A program made the translations under genes and the position numbers. Source: Actinomycetota bacterium (GTDB taxonomy: Bacteria > Actinomycetota > Acidimicrobiia > Acidimicrobiales > Ilumatobacteraceae). Taken from it: a DNA stretch of 64,000 nt. Numbering within the stretch: the stretch's first letter is position 1; every line of letters begins with the position of its first letter. Positions 8,829-17,758 of the stretch are shown here, in pieces. The stretch is from contig JAUSLV010000011.1 in assembly GCA_030645495.1 (NCBI GenBank), positions 186,001-250,000 of the forward strand, read 5' to 3'. The notes below the pieces were generated by a model that did not search any database, had not been told where the DNA came from, and saw only the letters and a program-made list of their open reading frames with translations.

Positions 8829-9519
8829 CGCACACCTCGTCGGCGCACGTCGGGGCGGCGGCAGCGGCCTCCTGAGCCTGGCGAGCCACCATGCGGCGGA
8901 TGACGGTGACGAACGTGTCGGGATCTTGCGCCCCAGGGATCGCCCACCGGCCGTCGAGCACGAACGTGGGCACCGCGGAGATCTCATTCTCGGCGGCAAC
9001 CTCCAGCAGCGAACGCACCTGCGCCACCCCGTCGTCGCTGGCGAGGAAGGCACGCACCTGCTCGGCCGGCATTCCCACGTCGGCAGCGAGCGCGGTGAGC
9101 ACGTCGGGATCGCCGATGTCGGCGCCCTCGCTGAAGTAGGCCGACAGCAGGCGCTCCTTCAGCGCGTACTGGTGTGCGGTGGCCTCCGCCAGCCACAGCA
9201 GGCGGTGCGCCAACAGCGTGTTGGCGCGCAGTGCACGATCCATGTGGAACTCGAGGCCCTCGGCCGCGGCCACCTCGGTGACCTGGGCCATCAGCAATGC
9301 GGCGCGCTCGGGACCGCCGAACTTCTTCGCATAGGCCTCGGCCACCGGGGTGGCGACACCCGGCGATGCCGTCGGGTCGAGCTGGTACGGACGGAACACC
9401 ACCTGCAGGTCGACCTCGTCGGCGAGCACCGCCGCCGCCTTCTCGAATCGACGCTTGCCGATGTAGCACCAGGGGCAGACGACATCGGACCAGATCTCGA
9501 CGCTGAGTGAAGGACGCAC
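8821..9519 (-). CDS. DsbA/FrnE family thioredoxin-fold oxidoreductase
   Basis: Cytoplasmic DsbA-family protein of the FrnE subgroup. The redox motif CPWC occurs about 15 residues from the N-terminus (SDVVCPWCYIGKRRFE) and the cis-Pro loop is in SAVPTFVLDG. There is no signal peptide. The C-terminal tail carries two further Cys (PTCADEVCDV). Start is GTG at 9519, set by a TATCCT box 6 nt upstream; a longer open frame upstream runs into the divergent menD gene. It is translated just ahead of menH with an 8-bp overlap. Its substrate is unknown, and the reason for coupling to menH is unclear. Confidence 0.85.
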   Translation of the reverse strand: MRPSLSVEIWSDVVCPWCYIGKRRFEKAAAVLADEVDLQVVFRPYQLDPTASPGVATPVAEAYAKKFGGPERAALLMAQVTEVAAAEGLEFHMDRALRANTLLAHRLLWLAEATAHQYALKERLLSAYFSEGADIGDPDVLTALAADVGMPAEQVRAFLASDDGVAQVRSLLEVAAENEISAVPTFVLDGRWAIPGAQDPDTFVTVIRRMVARQAQEAAAAAPTCADEVCDV

Positions 9520-9525
9520 ATGGCG

Positions 9526-9531
9526 AGGATA
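9526..9531 (-). promoter_or_regulatory. Leaderless-type -10 box (TATCCT) of the dsbA-menH operon
   Basis: TATCCT on the minus strand is 6 nt from the GTG at 9519. It shares a 31-bp divergent intergenic region with the menD promoter. Confidence 0.6.
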
Positions 9532-9537
9532 CGCCCG

Positions 9538-9543
9538 TAAGGT
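9538..9543 (+). promoter_or_regulatory. Leaderless-type -10 box (TAAGGT) of menD
   Basis: TAAGGT ends 7 nt before the menD ATG. Together with the opposite TATCCT box it forms a compact bidirectional promoter. Confidence 0.6.
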
Positions 9544-9550
9544 TGGCTGC

Positions 9551-11227
9551 ATGACGCAGCTTCCAGAGGACGTGCAGGCGACGTTCTGCGCCACCCTCGT
9601 CGATCAATGGGTGCGCATGGGTCTGCGCCACGCGATCATCGCTCCCGGGTCGCGCAGTACCCCGATGGCGCTCGCGCTCGCGGCTCATGTCGACCTCGAC
9701 GTGCAGGTGATGCACGATGAACGCAGTGCTGCGTTCACCGCGCTCGGCGTGGGGCTTGCCACCGGGGTGCCAGCGGTCGTGCTGTGCACCAGCGGCACCG
9801 CCGCCACCCACTTCCACGCGGCGGTGGTCGAAGCCGACCTGTCGGGTGTGCCGATGTTGGTGCTCACCGCCGATCGGCCGCTCGAACTGCACGGCATCGG
9901 TGCACCGCAGACGATCGACCAGATCGATCTCTACGGCGCGGTCGTGCGCTGCTTCGCCGACCCCGGAGTTCCCGAACTCGCCGATGCTCCGGTGTGGCGC
10001 GAGTTCGCCGCCGACTGGTGGATGAGCGCGGTCGACGGCGACGCGGGGCCGGTGCACGTGAACCTTCCGTTCCGCGAGCCGCTCGTCGGCTCGCCCAGTG
10101 CGCTGCCACCCGCGGTCGACTGGCCTGCTGTCGAACCCGACGGCTGGTTCATGATGCGCCCCGACATCTCGACGCTGGCAGCGATGCTCGACCACCCGCG
10201 CGGGGTCATCGTGGCGGGCGCCGGGGTTGACGACGTCGGTGCCGTGGAAGCGCTGGCGGTCGCGCTGAACTGGCCGGTGCTGGCCGACCCACGGTCGGGC
10301 TGTCGGCATCTTCCGCAGGCCGTGTGTGCGTTCGACCCGCTCCTGCGGCATGCTCCGTTCGCCGTCGACCATGTGCCCACCGCCGTGCTGCACCTCGGTG
10401 AGCCCCCGGCGTCGAAAGTGCTGAGCCAGTGGCTCGCCACCAGCGGCGCCACCCACGTGCAGGTGCACCGGCAACAGCGGATCCTCGATCCCTCGGGGAT
10501 GATCACCGAGCGCGTCTACGGGCGCCCGTCGACGGTGTGCACCGAGCTGTTGGGTCTCGTGAAGGGTGCCACGGGCACACCATGGCTCGCCCGCTGGCAG
10601 CACGCCGAACGTTGCGCGCAGCAGGCGATCAGCGATGTGGTGTCTGCCGAGCCCGCATTGTCCGAGCCGGGCGTTGCGCGCGTGCTGTCTGCGGCGGGTG
10701 GTCAACTCGTGGTGTCGTCCTCGATGCCGGTGCGCGATCTCGAGTGGTTCGGTCGTGGCGAGGTGCGCACCGGGGTGCATTCAAACCGGGGCGCCAACGG
10801 CATCGACGGAGTCATCGCCACCGGAATCGGTGTCGCACTCGGTTCCGGCCAACGCACCGTGGTGCACCTCGGCGATGTGGCGTTCTGTCACGATCAGTCA
10901 TCGCTGACGGCGCTCGCCGGGCGCAGGTTGCCGTTCACGATCGTGGTGTCCGACAACGACGGTGGCGGCATCTTTTCGTTCCTGCCGCAGGCGCAGCTAC
11001 TCACGGCGGATCGCTTCGAGCAGCTGTTCGGCACGCCCCACGGCACCGACGTCGTGGCGCTGGCCGCCGCGCATGGGCTGGGTGCACGCTCGGTCACCAC
11101 TGGCGCCGAGCTGTCGTCCGCGCTCGCCGATCCAGCGATCCAGGTGATCCGCGTGCCGTCCGCTCGCGCCGCCAATGTGGGTGCTCACGATCGTCTCTAC
11201 GCAGCCGTCGCCGACGCGCTCGGATGA
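9551..11227 (+). CDS. menD: MenD (SEPHCHC synthase)
   Basis: ThDP-dependent enzyme that joins 2-oxoglutarate and isochorismate, the first committed step of menaquinone synthesis. The 558-residue protein shows the MenD N-terminus (HAIIAPGSRSTPMALAL), the HDERSAAFTALG segment with the cofactor-activating Glu, and a C-terminal ThDP-binding region (HLGDVAFCHDQSSL through VSDNDGGGIFSFLPQ). It lies alone on the plus strand, divergent from dsbA-menH and convergent with menF. A leaderless promoter precedes it. Confidence 0.96.
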   Translation: MTQLPEDVQATFCATLVDQWVRMGLRHAIIAPGSRSTPMALALAAHVDLDVQVMHDERSAAFTALGVGLATGVPAVVLCTSGTAATHFHAAVVEADLSGVPMLVLTADRPLELHGIGAPQTIDQIDLYGAVVRCFADPGVPELADAPVWREFAADWWMSAVDGDAGPVHVNLPFREPLVGSPSALPPAVDWPAVEPDGWFMMRPDISTLAAMLDHPRGVIVAGAGVDDVGAVEALAVALNWPVLADPRSGCRHLPQAVCAFDPLLRHAPFAVDHVPTAVLHLGEPPASKVLSQWLATSGATHVQVHRQQRILDPSGMITERVYGRPSTVCTELLGLVKGATGTPWLARWQHAERCAQQAISDVVSAEPALSEPGVARVLSAAGGQLVVSSSMPVRDLEWFGRGEVRTGVHSNRGANGIDGVIATGIGVALGSGQRTVVHLGDVAFCHDQSSLTALAGRRLPFTIVVSDNDGGGIFSFLPQAQLLTADRFEQLFGTPHGTDVVALAAAHGLGARSVTTGAELSSALADPAIQVIRVPSARAANVGAHDRLYAAVADALG

Positions 11228-11260
11228 CGCCAGCGAGGGCCCGACGGCCCGTGGACGGTG

Positions 11261-12436
11261 TCAGGGGCGCACGATGGCCGAGAGCATCGCCTGCAGCTTG
11301 GCCTGAGTTTCGGCCAACTCGCTGAGCGGTTCGCTGTCGGCGACGATGCCGCCACCGGCCACCAGGCGGGCCGAGCGTCGATCGGGCGACAGCTCGGCGC
11401 AGCGGATGGCGACCGCCCAGCTGCCGTCACCGTGGGCATCGACCCAGCCGACAGCCCCGCCGTAACGACCTCTGGCGAAGCCCTCGGCCTGGGCGATGAG
11501 CGCGAGCGCCTCGGTACGCGGAAAGCCGCCGAGTGCGGGTGTCGGCGACAGCGCCGTCACCAACTCGAGCACGTCGGGGCGCGGGTCGCTGAGGTGACCC
11601 TCCATCGCCGTACCGAGGTGCTGCACGTTGGCGACGGTGATGATCGAAGGTTCGGGTTGCCAGTCGAGGTAGCTGCACCAGGGCAGCAGCGTGTCGTGGA
11701 TCATGTCGATGACCACACGATGCTCGATCTGGTTCTTCTCGCTGGCCAGCAGCTCGCTGGCGGCGCGCCGGTCGGTGTCGGCGTCGCCCGTGCGCGGTGC
11801 TGTGCCGGCCAGCGGATGCGAGCGCACCGTGTTGCCCTCCACGTGCACCAACAGTTCCGGCGAGGCGCCGATGAACCCATCGACCGAGTAGCGGTAGCTG
11901 CTGCCGAACGTGGCCTTCAGCCGCATCAACACGGCATGCACGTCGATCGGCTCGTCGCTGCTGACGGTGACCTCGCGAGCGATGACGGCCTTGGTGAGGC
12001 TGCCGTTGCGCACTGCGTCGCGGGCCCGAGTGACGGCGGCGAGATAGCGATCGATGGGTGTGCGCGGAGCGACGTGGAACGTTTGAGCATGTGGTGCCGG
12101 GCGGGAGCGGGGCGCGAGGTCGAGCGGAGCGTCGTCGATCGTGGTGACCCAGCGGCGGCCGTCGGCCGCCTTGCCCACCAACACCTGCGGGATCACCAAC
12201 TCGCAGGGTGCCCCCGGCTCGAACGGCACGACACCCAGCGCGATCGGGTGTGCGCCTGCCACTTCGCTGCTGTGCTCGATCGCGGCGAGCGTGGCCGCGA
12301 CCTGCGCGAGCGGGACGCGGGCGGCGACGCCACGCCCGGCCACGCCGACGCCGTCGCGCACGAACAAGTAGCCGTCACCGCCGGCGATGTCGTTGAGGTC
12401 GACGTCGTGTGCGAGGGGTCGAGTGTGGGCACGCAT
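11261..12436 (-). CDS. menF: Isochorismate synthase (MenF/EntC type)
   Basis: Chorismate-binding enzyme converting chorismate to isochorismate for MenD. The C-terminal catalytic domain is clear: LTKAVIAREV, then FIGASPELLV, then HPLAGTAPRTGD, then SPTPALGGFPR, and a segment ending GAVGWVDAHGDGSW. The 391-residue length is typical of the EntC/MenF class without a fused lyase. The ATG lies 1 bp after the menG stop, so menG-menF is a two-gene operon. Given the men genes on both sides, menaquinone is more likely than siderophore synthesis. Confidence 0.93.
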   Translation of the reverse strand: MRAHTRPLAHDVDLNDIAGGDGYLFVRDGVGVAGRGVAARVPLAQVAATLAAIEHSSEVAGAHPIALGVVPFEPGAPCELVIPQVLVGKAADGRRWVTTIDDAPLDLAPRSRPAPHAQTFHVAPRTPIDRYLAAVTRARDAVRNGSLTKAVIAREVTVSSDEPIDVHAVLMRLKATFGSSYRYSVDGFIGASPELLVHVEGNTVRSHPLAGTAPRTGDADTDRRAASELLASEKNQIEHRVVIDMIHDTLLPWCSYLDWQPEPSIITVANVQHLGTAMEGHLSDPRPDVLELVTALSPTPALGGFPRTEALALIAQAEGFARGRYGGAVGWVDAHGDGSWAVAIRCAELSPDRRSARLVAGGGIVADSEPLSELAETQAKLQAMLSAIVRP

Positions 12437-12437
12437 G

Positions 12438-13142
12438 TCAGTCGCGCGTGCCGACCATCAGCTGCGTGAGGCCGCCGGAAAGCTGGCGGTGCTCGGCGTC
12501 GGCAAACCCGGCCTCGCGCAGCAGGCGCACCAGCTCGAGCCGGTCGGGCAGGTAGGCGACACTCTTGGGCAGATAGCGGTAGGCGGCACCATCGGACAGC
12601 AGCGCGCCGATCTTGGGCACGACCTTGCCGAAGTAGATGTTGTTGCCCCAGCGGATGACCGGGTTGTGCGGCACACCCACGTCGAGCAACGCGATCCGGC
12701 CGCCGGTGCGCACCACCCGGGCGAGTTCGGCGAAGAACACGGGCAGGTCGAGCAGGTTGCGCAGCGCGAAGCCGCACGTGGCGCCATCGACCGAGCCGTC
12801 GGGTAGTGGCAGGCGCAGGATGTCGGCCTGCACACGCGGGCTGGCGCTGCGGTCGGCCAACAACATGCCGAACGACAGATCGAACGCCAACGGGCGGTGG
12901 CCGGCCCTCTGCAGGTCGATGCACAGGTCGCCGGTGCCGGCGGCAAGGTCGATGACAGTGCTGCCTGCGGGCAGCGCCAGCAGCTTCACGGCCTTGCGCC
13001 GCCACCGCACGTCGAGGCGGAAGGTCATGATGCGGTTCACCATGTCGTAGCGCGGCGCAATGGCGTCGAACATCTCGCGGACGGCGTGCACCTTGTCTTC
13101 GCCCTCGGGAAGGGTCTCGCTGTCCCAGCTGCGCTCGCTCAC
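12438..13142 (-). CDS. menG: Demethylmenaquinone methyltransferase (MenG/UbiE)
   Basis: SAM-dependent C-methyltransferase for the last step of menaquinone synthesis. UbiE family hallmarks are the N-terminal VREMFDAIAPRYDMVN segment, the SAM loop VIDLAAGTGDLC, and CGFALRNL with a following acidic strand. The 234-residue length matches. It starts with GTG 8 nt after a TAACCT box. It is the first gene of the menG-menF operon and is divergent from the amidase gene. Confidence 0.94.
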   Translation of the reverse strand: MSERSWDSETLPEGEDKVHAVREMFDAIAPRYDMVNRIMTFRLDVRWRRKAVKLLALPAGSTVIDLAAGTGDLCIDLQRAGHRPLAFDLSFGMLLADRSASPRVQADILRLPLPDGSVDGATCGFALRNLLDLPVFFAELARVVRTGGRIALLDVGVPHNPVIRWGNNIYFGKVVPKIGALLSDGAAYRYLPKSVAYLPDRLELVRLLREAGFADAEHRQLSGGLTQLMVGTRD

Positions 13143-13150
13143 GGCGACTC

Positions 13151-13156
13151 AGGTTA
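13151..13156 (-). promoter_or_regulatory. -10 box (TAACCT) of the menG-menF operon
   Basis: TAACCT on the minus strand ends 8 nt before the menG GTG, in a 37-bp divergent gap shared with the amidase gene. Any leader must be at most a few bases. Confidence 0.5.
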
Positions 13157-13179
13157 GGTGACTGTGCGAGCATTCGCCC

Positions 13180-14589
13180 ATGAGCAACGAACTGTGGCGG
13201 AAGGGTGCACTGGAACTGGCGGGGATGATCGCCCGCAAGGAGGTCTCCAGTCGTGAGGTCGTGGTCGCGCACCTGGCGCGCATCGACGAAGTGAACCCGC
13301 GTCTGAACGCGATCGTGCGCCGCCTCGACGACACCGCGCTGGCGGCCGCCGACGCAGCAGATGCGGCGGTCGCTGCGGGCGCGCAGCTGGGCAAATTCCA
13401 CGGTGTGCCCGTCACGGTGAAGGAGAACATCGACCTGGCCGGCACGCCCACCACCCAGTCGGTGCCGATCCTCGCCGAGGCTGTGGCCCCGATCGACTCG
13501 CCGGTGGTCGAGCGTGTGCGCGCGGCCGGCGGCATCCCGATCGGGCGCACCAACCTGCCCGATCTCGGCCTGCGCGTCACTACCGAGAGTTCGCTGCACG
13601 GCAACACGCACAACCCGTGGCACCCCCGGCGCACCACCGGCGGTTCCAGCGGTGGCGAGGGTTCGGCACTAGCCAGTGGCATGTCGCCGCTGGGGTTCGG
13701 CAACGACATCGGCGGCTCATTGCGCAACCCCGCCACCGCGTGCGGGATCGCCTCGATCAAGCCCACCCAAGGCCTCGTGCCGTGGGCGACGGTCGTGCCG
13801 CCGGAGGATCCTGGCCTGCCCGCTCAATTGATGCTGTCGGAGGGCGCGATGGCGCGCCACGTCGCCGATGTACGCGCCGGGCTGCTGGCGATCGCCGGCC
13901 CCCACGATCGCGACCCGCGTGCCCTACCGGTCACGTTGGCCGACCGTACTGCCGGCCGCCGGTGGAAGGTTGCGGTGTGTGCCGATCCGTCCGGTGGCAC
14001 CACGCACCCCGAGGTGGCGGCCGCGATTCGCGCCGCAGCCGATGCACTGTCCAACGCTGGTGCCGACGTGGTGGAGGCCGCACCCTTGTCGGTGGAGCGG
14101 ACGGTGGAACTGTGGGGGATCCTGCTCGGCGCGGAGATGCGAGCTCAGAAGCCGCTGCTCGATCTCGTGCTCGGCGCGGCCGGCAAGCAGTTCATTGCGT
14201 ACGGCGAAGAAGTCTTCCCCGTGGTGAACACGTCGGAGATGATGCTGGCGCTGGGCGATCGCAACCGCGTTGACCGCGAGTGGCACACGTTCCTCACTGA
14301 CCACGACGTGCTGCTGATGCCCACGTGGGCGCACCCGCCGTTCGAGCTGGGCTTCGACGTGGAGTCGTTGGAGAACGCGAAGTTCGTGCTCGACACGTTG
14401 CGTCCGGTGCTGCCGGCCAACCTGCTCGGCCTGCCCTCGGTGATCGTGCCGGTGGGAATGGCCGGCGGCATGCCCACTGGCGCGCAGATCATCGGCCGTC
14501 GCTTCGCCGACCTCACCTGCCTCGCCGTCGCCGAGCGGCTGGAGCAGCACTTCGGCACGATCACCCCCATCGATCCCGTCTGGAGCTAG
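13180..14589 (+). CDS. Amidase signature family amidohydrolase
   Basis: Ser-cisSer-Lys amidohydrolase that cleaves an amide bond; the substrate cannot be inferred. The catalytic lysine is K81 (TVKENIDLAG), the cis-serine is S156 in GGSSGGEGSALASG, and the nucleophile is S180 in DIGGSLRNPA. The 469-residue length is typical. The C-terminal part (LPSVIVPVGMAGGMPTGAQI) is also family-typical. It is not GatA, since there is no gatB or gatC nearby and the sequence is closer to general amidases. It is convergent with the acyl-CoA synthetase gene 13 bp downstream. Confidence 0.9.
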   Translation: MSNELWRKGALELAGMIARKEVSSREVVVAHLARIDEVNPRLNAIVRRLDDTALAAADAADAAVAAGAQLGKFHGVPVTVKENIDLAGTPTTQSVPILAEAVAPIDSPVVERVRAAGGIPIGRTNLPDLGLRVTTESSLHGNTHNPWHPRRTTGGSSGGEGSALASGMSPLGFGNDIGGSLRNPATACGIASIKPTQGLVPWATVVPPEDPGLPAQLMLSEGAMARHVADVRAGLLAIAGPHDRDPRALPVTLADRTAGRRWKVAVCADPSGGTTHPEVAAAIRAAADALSNAGADVVEAAPLSVERTVELWGILLGAEMRAQKPLLDLVLGAAGKQFIAYGEEVFPVVNTSEMMLALGDRNRVDREWHTFLTDHDVLLMPTWAHPPFELGFDVESLENAKFVLDTLRPVLPANLLGLPSVIVPVGMAGGMPTGAQIIGRRFADLTCLAVAERLEQHFGTITPIDPVWS

Positions 14590-14602
14590 AGCGAGGTCGA
14601 CA

Positions 14603-16231
14603 TCAGGCCGGTGAGTCGGCGGCCACCTGCTTGGCCCAGCGGTAGTCGGCCTTGCCGGCGGGGGAGCGCACGATCTCGCGCACGAACACCACTGTCTTGG
14701 GCAGCTTGAAGCGAGCGATGTGTTGTTCGGCGGCGTTCCGCAGATCGGCGACCGTTGCCTCGTGGCCCTCGCGCAGTCGCACGATCGCCACCACCTCGGT
14801 TCCCCACTTCTCGCTGGGCCGTCCGGCGACGACGCAGTCGTAGACCGCGGGGTGCGTCTTGACGGCGGCCTCCACCTCTTCGGCGAAGATCTTCTCGCCG
14901 CCCGAGTTGATCGTGGCCGAGTCGCGGCCGTGCAGTTCGGCCACGCCGTCGCTGCGCAGGCGGGCGCGATCGCCCGGCACGGCGTAGCGCACGCCGTCGA
15001 TCACGGGGTAGGTGCGCGCGGTCTTGTCCGGGTCGCCCAGATAGCCGAGCGCCAACCCGCCGCTCTTGCTCAGCCACCCCAGTTCGGGGTCGCCCGGCTC
15101 GAGCACCCTGTCGAGCTCGGCCGACAGCACATGGTTGCCCGGGCCCAGCGGAAACGTGCCGGTGGTGGCGCCGGCCCCGGCCGACACGTGCGACACCTGC
15201 CCGCCGGCCTCTGAGGAGCCGAGGCCATCGACGATCATCATCGTCGGCAGATGGCGGAGGAACTCCTCCTTCAGGGGCGCGCTGAGCGCGGCGCCGCCGG
15301 AGAGCAACACGGTGAGCGACGACAGGTCGTACGAGGTGTGCTCGAGCTGGTCGAGCAGCGGCCGCGCGAACGCATCGCCGACGATCAACAGGAAGTTGAG
15401 TTGCTCGCGCTCGACCGTGCTCCAGATGTCGTGTGGGTCGAGGTGCTCGGGGTGGTCCTGGATGAACACCGACCCACCGTTGTTCCACGTTCGAAAGCAC
15501 ATCCAGTGCCCGGCGCCGTGCATGAACGGGGGAGCGAGCAGGGCGCGAAGCGCACCGGTGGCCTCGGCGAGCACGTCGTCGATGGTTTCGGCGCGGCTGC
15601 CACCGAAGCACTCGACGTTCGCGTCGCCGTTGCGCCACAGCACTCCCTTGGGCATGCCGGTGGTGCCGCCCGTGTAGAGGATGTACAGGTCGTCGGGGCT
15701 CCACTGCACCGACGGCTTGGCAGGGGAAGCGGCTGCGAGAGCATCCTCGTACCACACCGCGCCGGGCAGGAGCGGCAACCCGCTCGCATCGGGTACCTGC
15801 AGAATGACGCGCAGCAGCGGCAGTTCGGGCAGTACGTCGGCGAGCGTGGGCGTGAACTGGCTGTGCACCACCACGGCGGCGGCCCGTGCATCGGCCAGCA
15901 GGTACTGCAACTCCTCGGCGACGTATCGGTAGTTCACGTTGAACGGCGCGACACGAGCCTTGAACGAACCGAGCATCGATTCGAGATACTCCACGCCGTT
16001 GTGCAGGTAGACCGCCAGGTGATGCTGGCCGCTCTCGTGGCTCTCCAGTGCGGAGCGTTCGACGTCGCACCCGAGACCCTCACCCAACAGGTGGTTGGCC
16101 AGTCGCCGCGTGCGCTCGGTCACTTGTTGCCAGGTGAGCCGCCGCGCACCGTGAGCGATGCACAGTTGGTCGGGTCGTGTGGCGGCGATGGCTTCGTGCA
16201 CCGCAGCGACCGGGAACTGGGCGACGACCAT
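14603..16231 (-). CDS. Acyl-CoA synthetase, AMP-binding (fatty-acid/aromatic acid type)
   Basis: ATP-dependent ligase making an acyl-CoA from a carboxylic acid. The adenylate P-loop is YTGGTTGMPKGV, followed by a GLGSSEAG motif. The hinge SGGEKIFAEEVE and the C-terminal catalytic lysine in SPAGKADYRW complete the family pattern in 542 residues. The closest functional type is the FadD-like group of actinobacteria; the chain length or ring specificity is not readable. A TAGCTT box 6 nt before the ATG implies a leaderless message. It is divergent from the LLM oxidoreductase gene. Confidence 0.9.
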   Translation of the reverse strand: MVVAQFPVAAVHEAIAATRPDQLCIAHGARRLTWQQVTERTRRLANHLLGEGLGCDVERSALESHESGQHHLAVYLHNGVEYLESMLGSFKARVAPFNVNYRYVAEELQYLLADARAAAVVVHSQFTPTLADVLPELPLLRVILQVPDASGLPLLPGAVWYEDALAAASPAKPSVQWSPDDLYILYTGGTTGMPKGVLWRNGDANVECFGGSRAETIDDVLAEATGALRALLAPPFMHGAGHWMCFRTWNNGGSVFIQDHPEHLDPHDIWSTVEREQLNFLLIVGDAFARPLLDQLEHTSYDLSSLTVLLSGGAALSAPLKEEFLRHLPTMMIVDGLGSSEAGGQVSHVSAGAGATTGTFPLGPGNHVLSAELDRVLEPGDPELGWLSKSGGLALGYLGDPDKTARTYPVIDGVRYAVPGDRARLRSDGVAELHGRDSATINSGGEKIFAEEVEAAVKTHPAVYDCVVAGRPSEKWGTEVVAIVRLREGHEATVADLRNAAEQHIARFKLPKTVVFVREIVRSPAGKADYRWAKQVAADSPA

Positions 16232-16237
16232 TCCCCG

Positions 16238-16243
16238 AAGCTA
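16238..16243 (-). promoter_or_regulatory. Leaderless-type -10 box (TAGCTT) of the acyl-CoA synthetase
   Basis: TAGCTT on the minus strand ends exactly 6 nt before the ATG at 16231, with no Shine-Dalgarno possible in between. Confidence 0.6.
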
Positions 16244-16296
16244 GGCCAGGTGTGTCCTCCGTCACGCATCGAGCCCCTGAGGTGGAGCGGGCGCGG

Positions 16297-16302
16297 TAGG
16301 TT
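16297..16302 (+). promoter_or_regulatory. Leaderless-type -10 box (TAGGTT) of the LLM oxidoreductase
   Basis: TAGGTT ends exactly 6 nt before the ATG at 16309. Confidence 0.6.
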
Positions 16303-16308
16303 CCGATC

Positions 16309-17310
16309 ATGAGCAACGTGCAGCACCCGATCGTCGACACTCGCGATCAGTCGAAGAACCTGTTCGGCGCCTTCATTCCCCAGGGCTGGAAGATGGAGCT
16401 CGTGGGCATCGAGGGGGCGCAGGCGAAGTGGCAGAAGGCCGTCGACATGGCGGTGTTGGCCGAGGAACTGGGCTACGACTCGGTGTGGGTCTACGACCAT
16501 TTCCACAACGTGCCCAAGGCCGCGCACGAGGCCGTGTTCGAGTGCTGGACCACGATGGCGGCGATCAGCCAGCGCACCTCGCGCGTGCGCCTCGGCCAGA
16601 TGGTGGGCTGCAACAGCTATCGCGAGCCCAGCGTGCTGGCGAAGATCACGAGCACGGTCGACATCATCAGCGGCGGGCGCCTCGACTGGGGCATCGGTGC
16701 CGGATGGTACGAGCACGAGTACAAGGGCTACGGATTCGACTTCCCTCGGCCCGCGGCGCGCATCGGGATGCTGCGCGAGAGCGTCGAGATCGTGAAGAGC
16801 ATGTGGACCCAGGCCGACACCAGCTACGAGGGCACGTACTACTCGCTGTACGGCGCACAGTGCGATCCCAAGCCGCTGCAGTCGCCGCACCCACCCATCT
16901 GGATCGGCGGCGGCGGCGAGCAGCTCACGCTGCGCGTGGTGGCCCGCCATGCCGACTGCGCCAACTTCGGCGGCAAGCCGCACGAGTGGGCGCGCAAACG
17001 CGAGATCCTCAAGGAGCACTGTGCTGCCGTGGGTCGCGACGAGGCCACCATCCGCAAGACCTGGTCGCCCGAGGTGTTCATCCGCAACACCGAGGCCGAG
17101 GTCGTCGCCGGCGGCACGCGCAGCAGCTGGGGCGAGCCGTTCGAGAGCTGGCGCGAAGGCAACCTGGTGGGCACCCCCGAAGAGGTCTGCGAGAAGATCG
17201 AGCAGTACATCGAGCTCGGGTGCACGGGCTTCATCCCGTGGTGCAGCGACTACCCCAGTACCGAGACGCTGGAACTGTTCGCCACGAAGGTGATCCCCAA
17301 CTTCCGCTGA
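16309..17310 (+). CDS. LLM class F420-dependent oxidoreductase
   Basis: Luciferase-like monooxygenase fold (TIM barrel) enzyme that most likely uses reduced coenzyme F420. The 333 residues contain ELGYDSVWVYDHFHNVPK near the N-terminus, the RLGQMVGCNSYREPSVLAKITST segment (cofactor side), and the conserved GRLDWGIGAGWYEHEY turn. PPIWIGGGGEQLTLR and the late TPEEVCEKIEQYIELG helix are also family-typical. The substrate is unknown. It is divergent from the acyl-CoA synthetase (77 bp) and convergent with the cupin gene. Confidence 0.9.
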   Translation: MSNVQHPIVDTRDQSKNLFGAFIPQGWKMELVGIEGAQAKWQKAVDMAVLAEELGYDSVWVYDHFHNVPKAAHEAVFECWTTMAAISQRTSRVRLGQMVGCNSYREPSVLAKITSTVDIISGGRLDWGIGAGWYEHEYKGYGFDFPRPAARIGMLRESVEIVKSMWTQADTSYEGTYYSLYGAQCDPKPLQSPHPPIWIGGGGEQLTLRVVARHADCANFGGKPHEWARKREILKEHCAAVGRDEATIRKTWSPEVFIRNTEAEVVAGGTRSSWGEPFESWREGNLVGTPEEVCEKIEQYIELGCTGFIPWCSDYPSTETLELFATKVIPNFR

Positions 17311-17320
17311 ACCGCTCGGC

Positions 17321-17674
17321 TCACCGCGTGGGCAGCAGCGCGGGGTCCTTGTCGATCGGCATCGTCCACTCCCGGTACGGGAGGTTGGTGGCGAGCACCA
17401 CCCTCACGGATGGCCCGGCGAGGTTACTGTGCAGCCACCCGGCGGGCGCCTCGGCGCGGCAGCCGGGGCCGATTTCGGTGACGGTGCCGTTGCCATCGCG
17501 GAACGCACCGGTTCCCGAGATCACCCATGTCACGGAGTCGAACTCGTGCCAGTGCAGGGGCTCGTCCTCGGGGGTCTCGATGTCGAACGCGAAGCAGTGG
17601 AAGCCCATCGCCGCAGCTTCCGCGAGGGCTTCCTCTTCGGTGATGGGCGTGCCGTAGCTGAAGGTGTACTCCAT
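17321..17674 (-). CDS. Small cupin-domain protein
   Basis: A 117-residue single-domain protein with a cupin-like core: PLHWHEFDSVTWVISGTGAF supplies the first His pair of a metal site, and a Pro/Gly turn (GPGCRAEAPAGWLHSN) carries a later His. The function is unknown; such proteins are often metal-dependent isomerases, dioxygenases or small-molecule binders. The frame extends 13 codons upstream, but ATG 17674 gives a normal N-terminus with a purine-rich GGGGA stretch about 11 nt ahead. It is convergent with the LLM gene and lies 84 bp before the MaoC-like gene's stop. Confidence 0.65.
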   Translation of the reverse strand: MEYTFSYGTPITEEEALAEAAAMGFHCFAFDIETPEDEPLHWHEFDSVTWVISGTGAFRDGNGTVTEIGPGCRAEAPAGWLHSNLAGPSVRVVLATNLPYREWTMPIDKDPALLPTR

Positions 17675-17758
17675 GATCGCTCGATCCCCTGTGTGCGAGT
17701 GATCACCCGGCAATGGGTGACGGGTGCAACCTAACAGTGGCGTAGCACCGCCTGGAGC

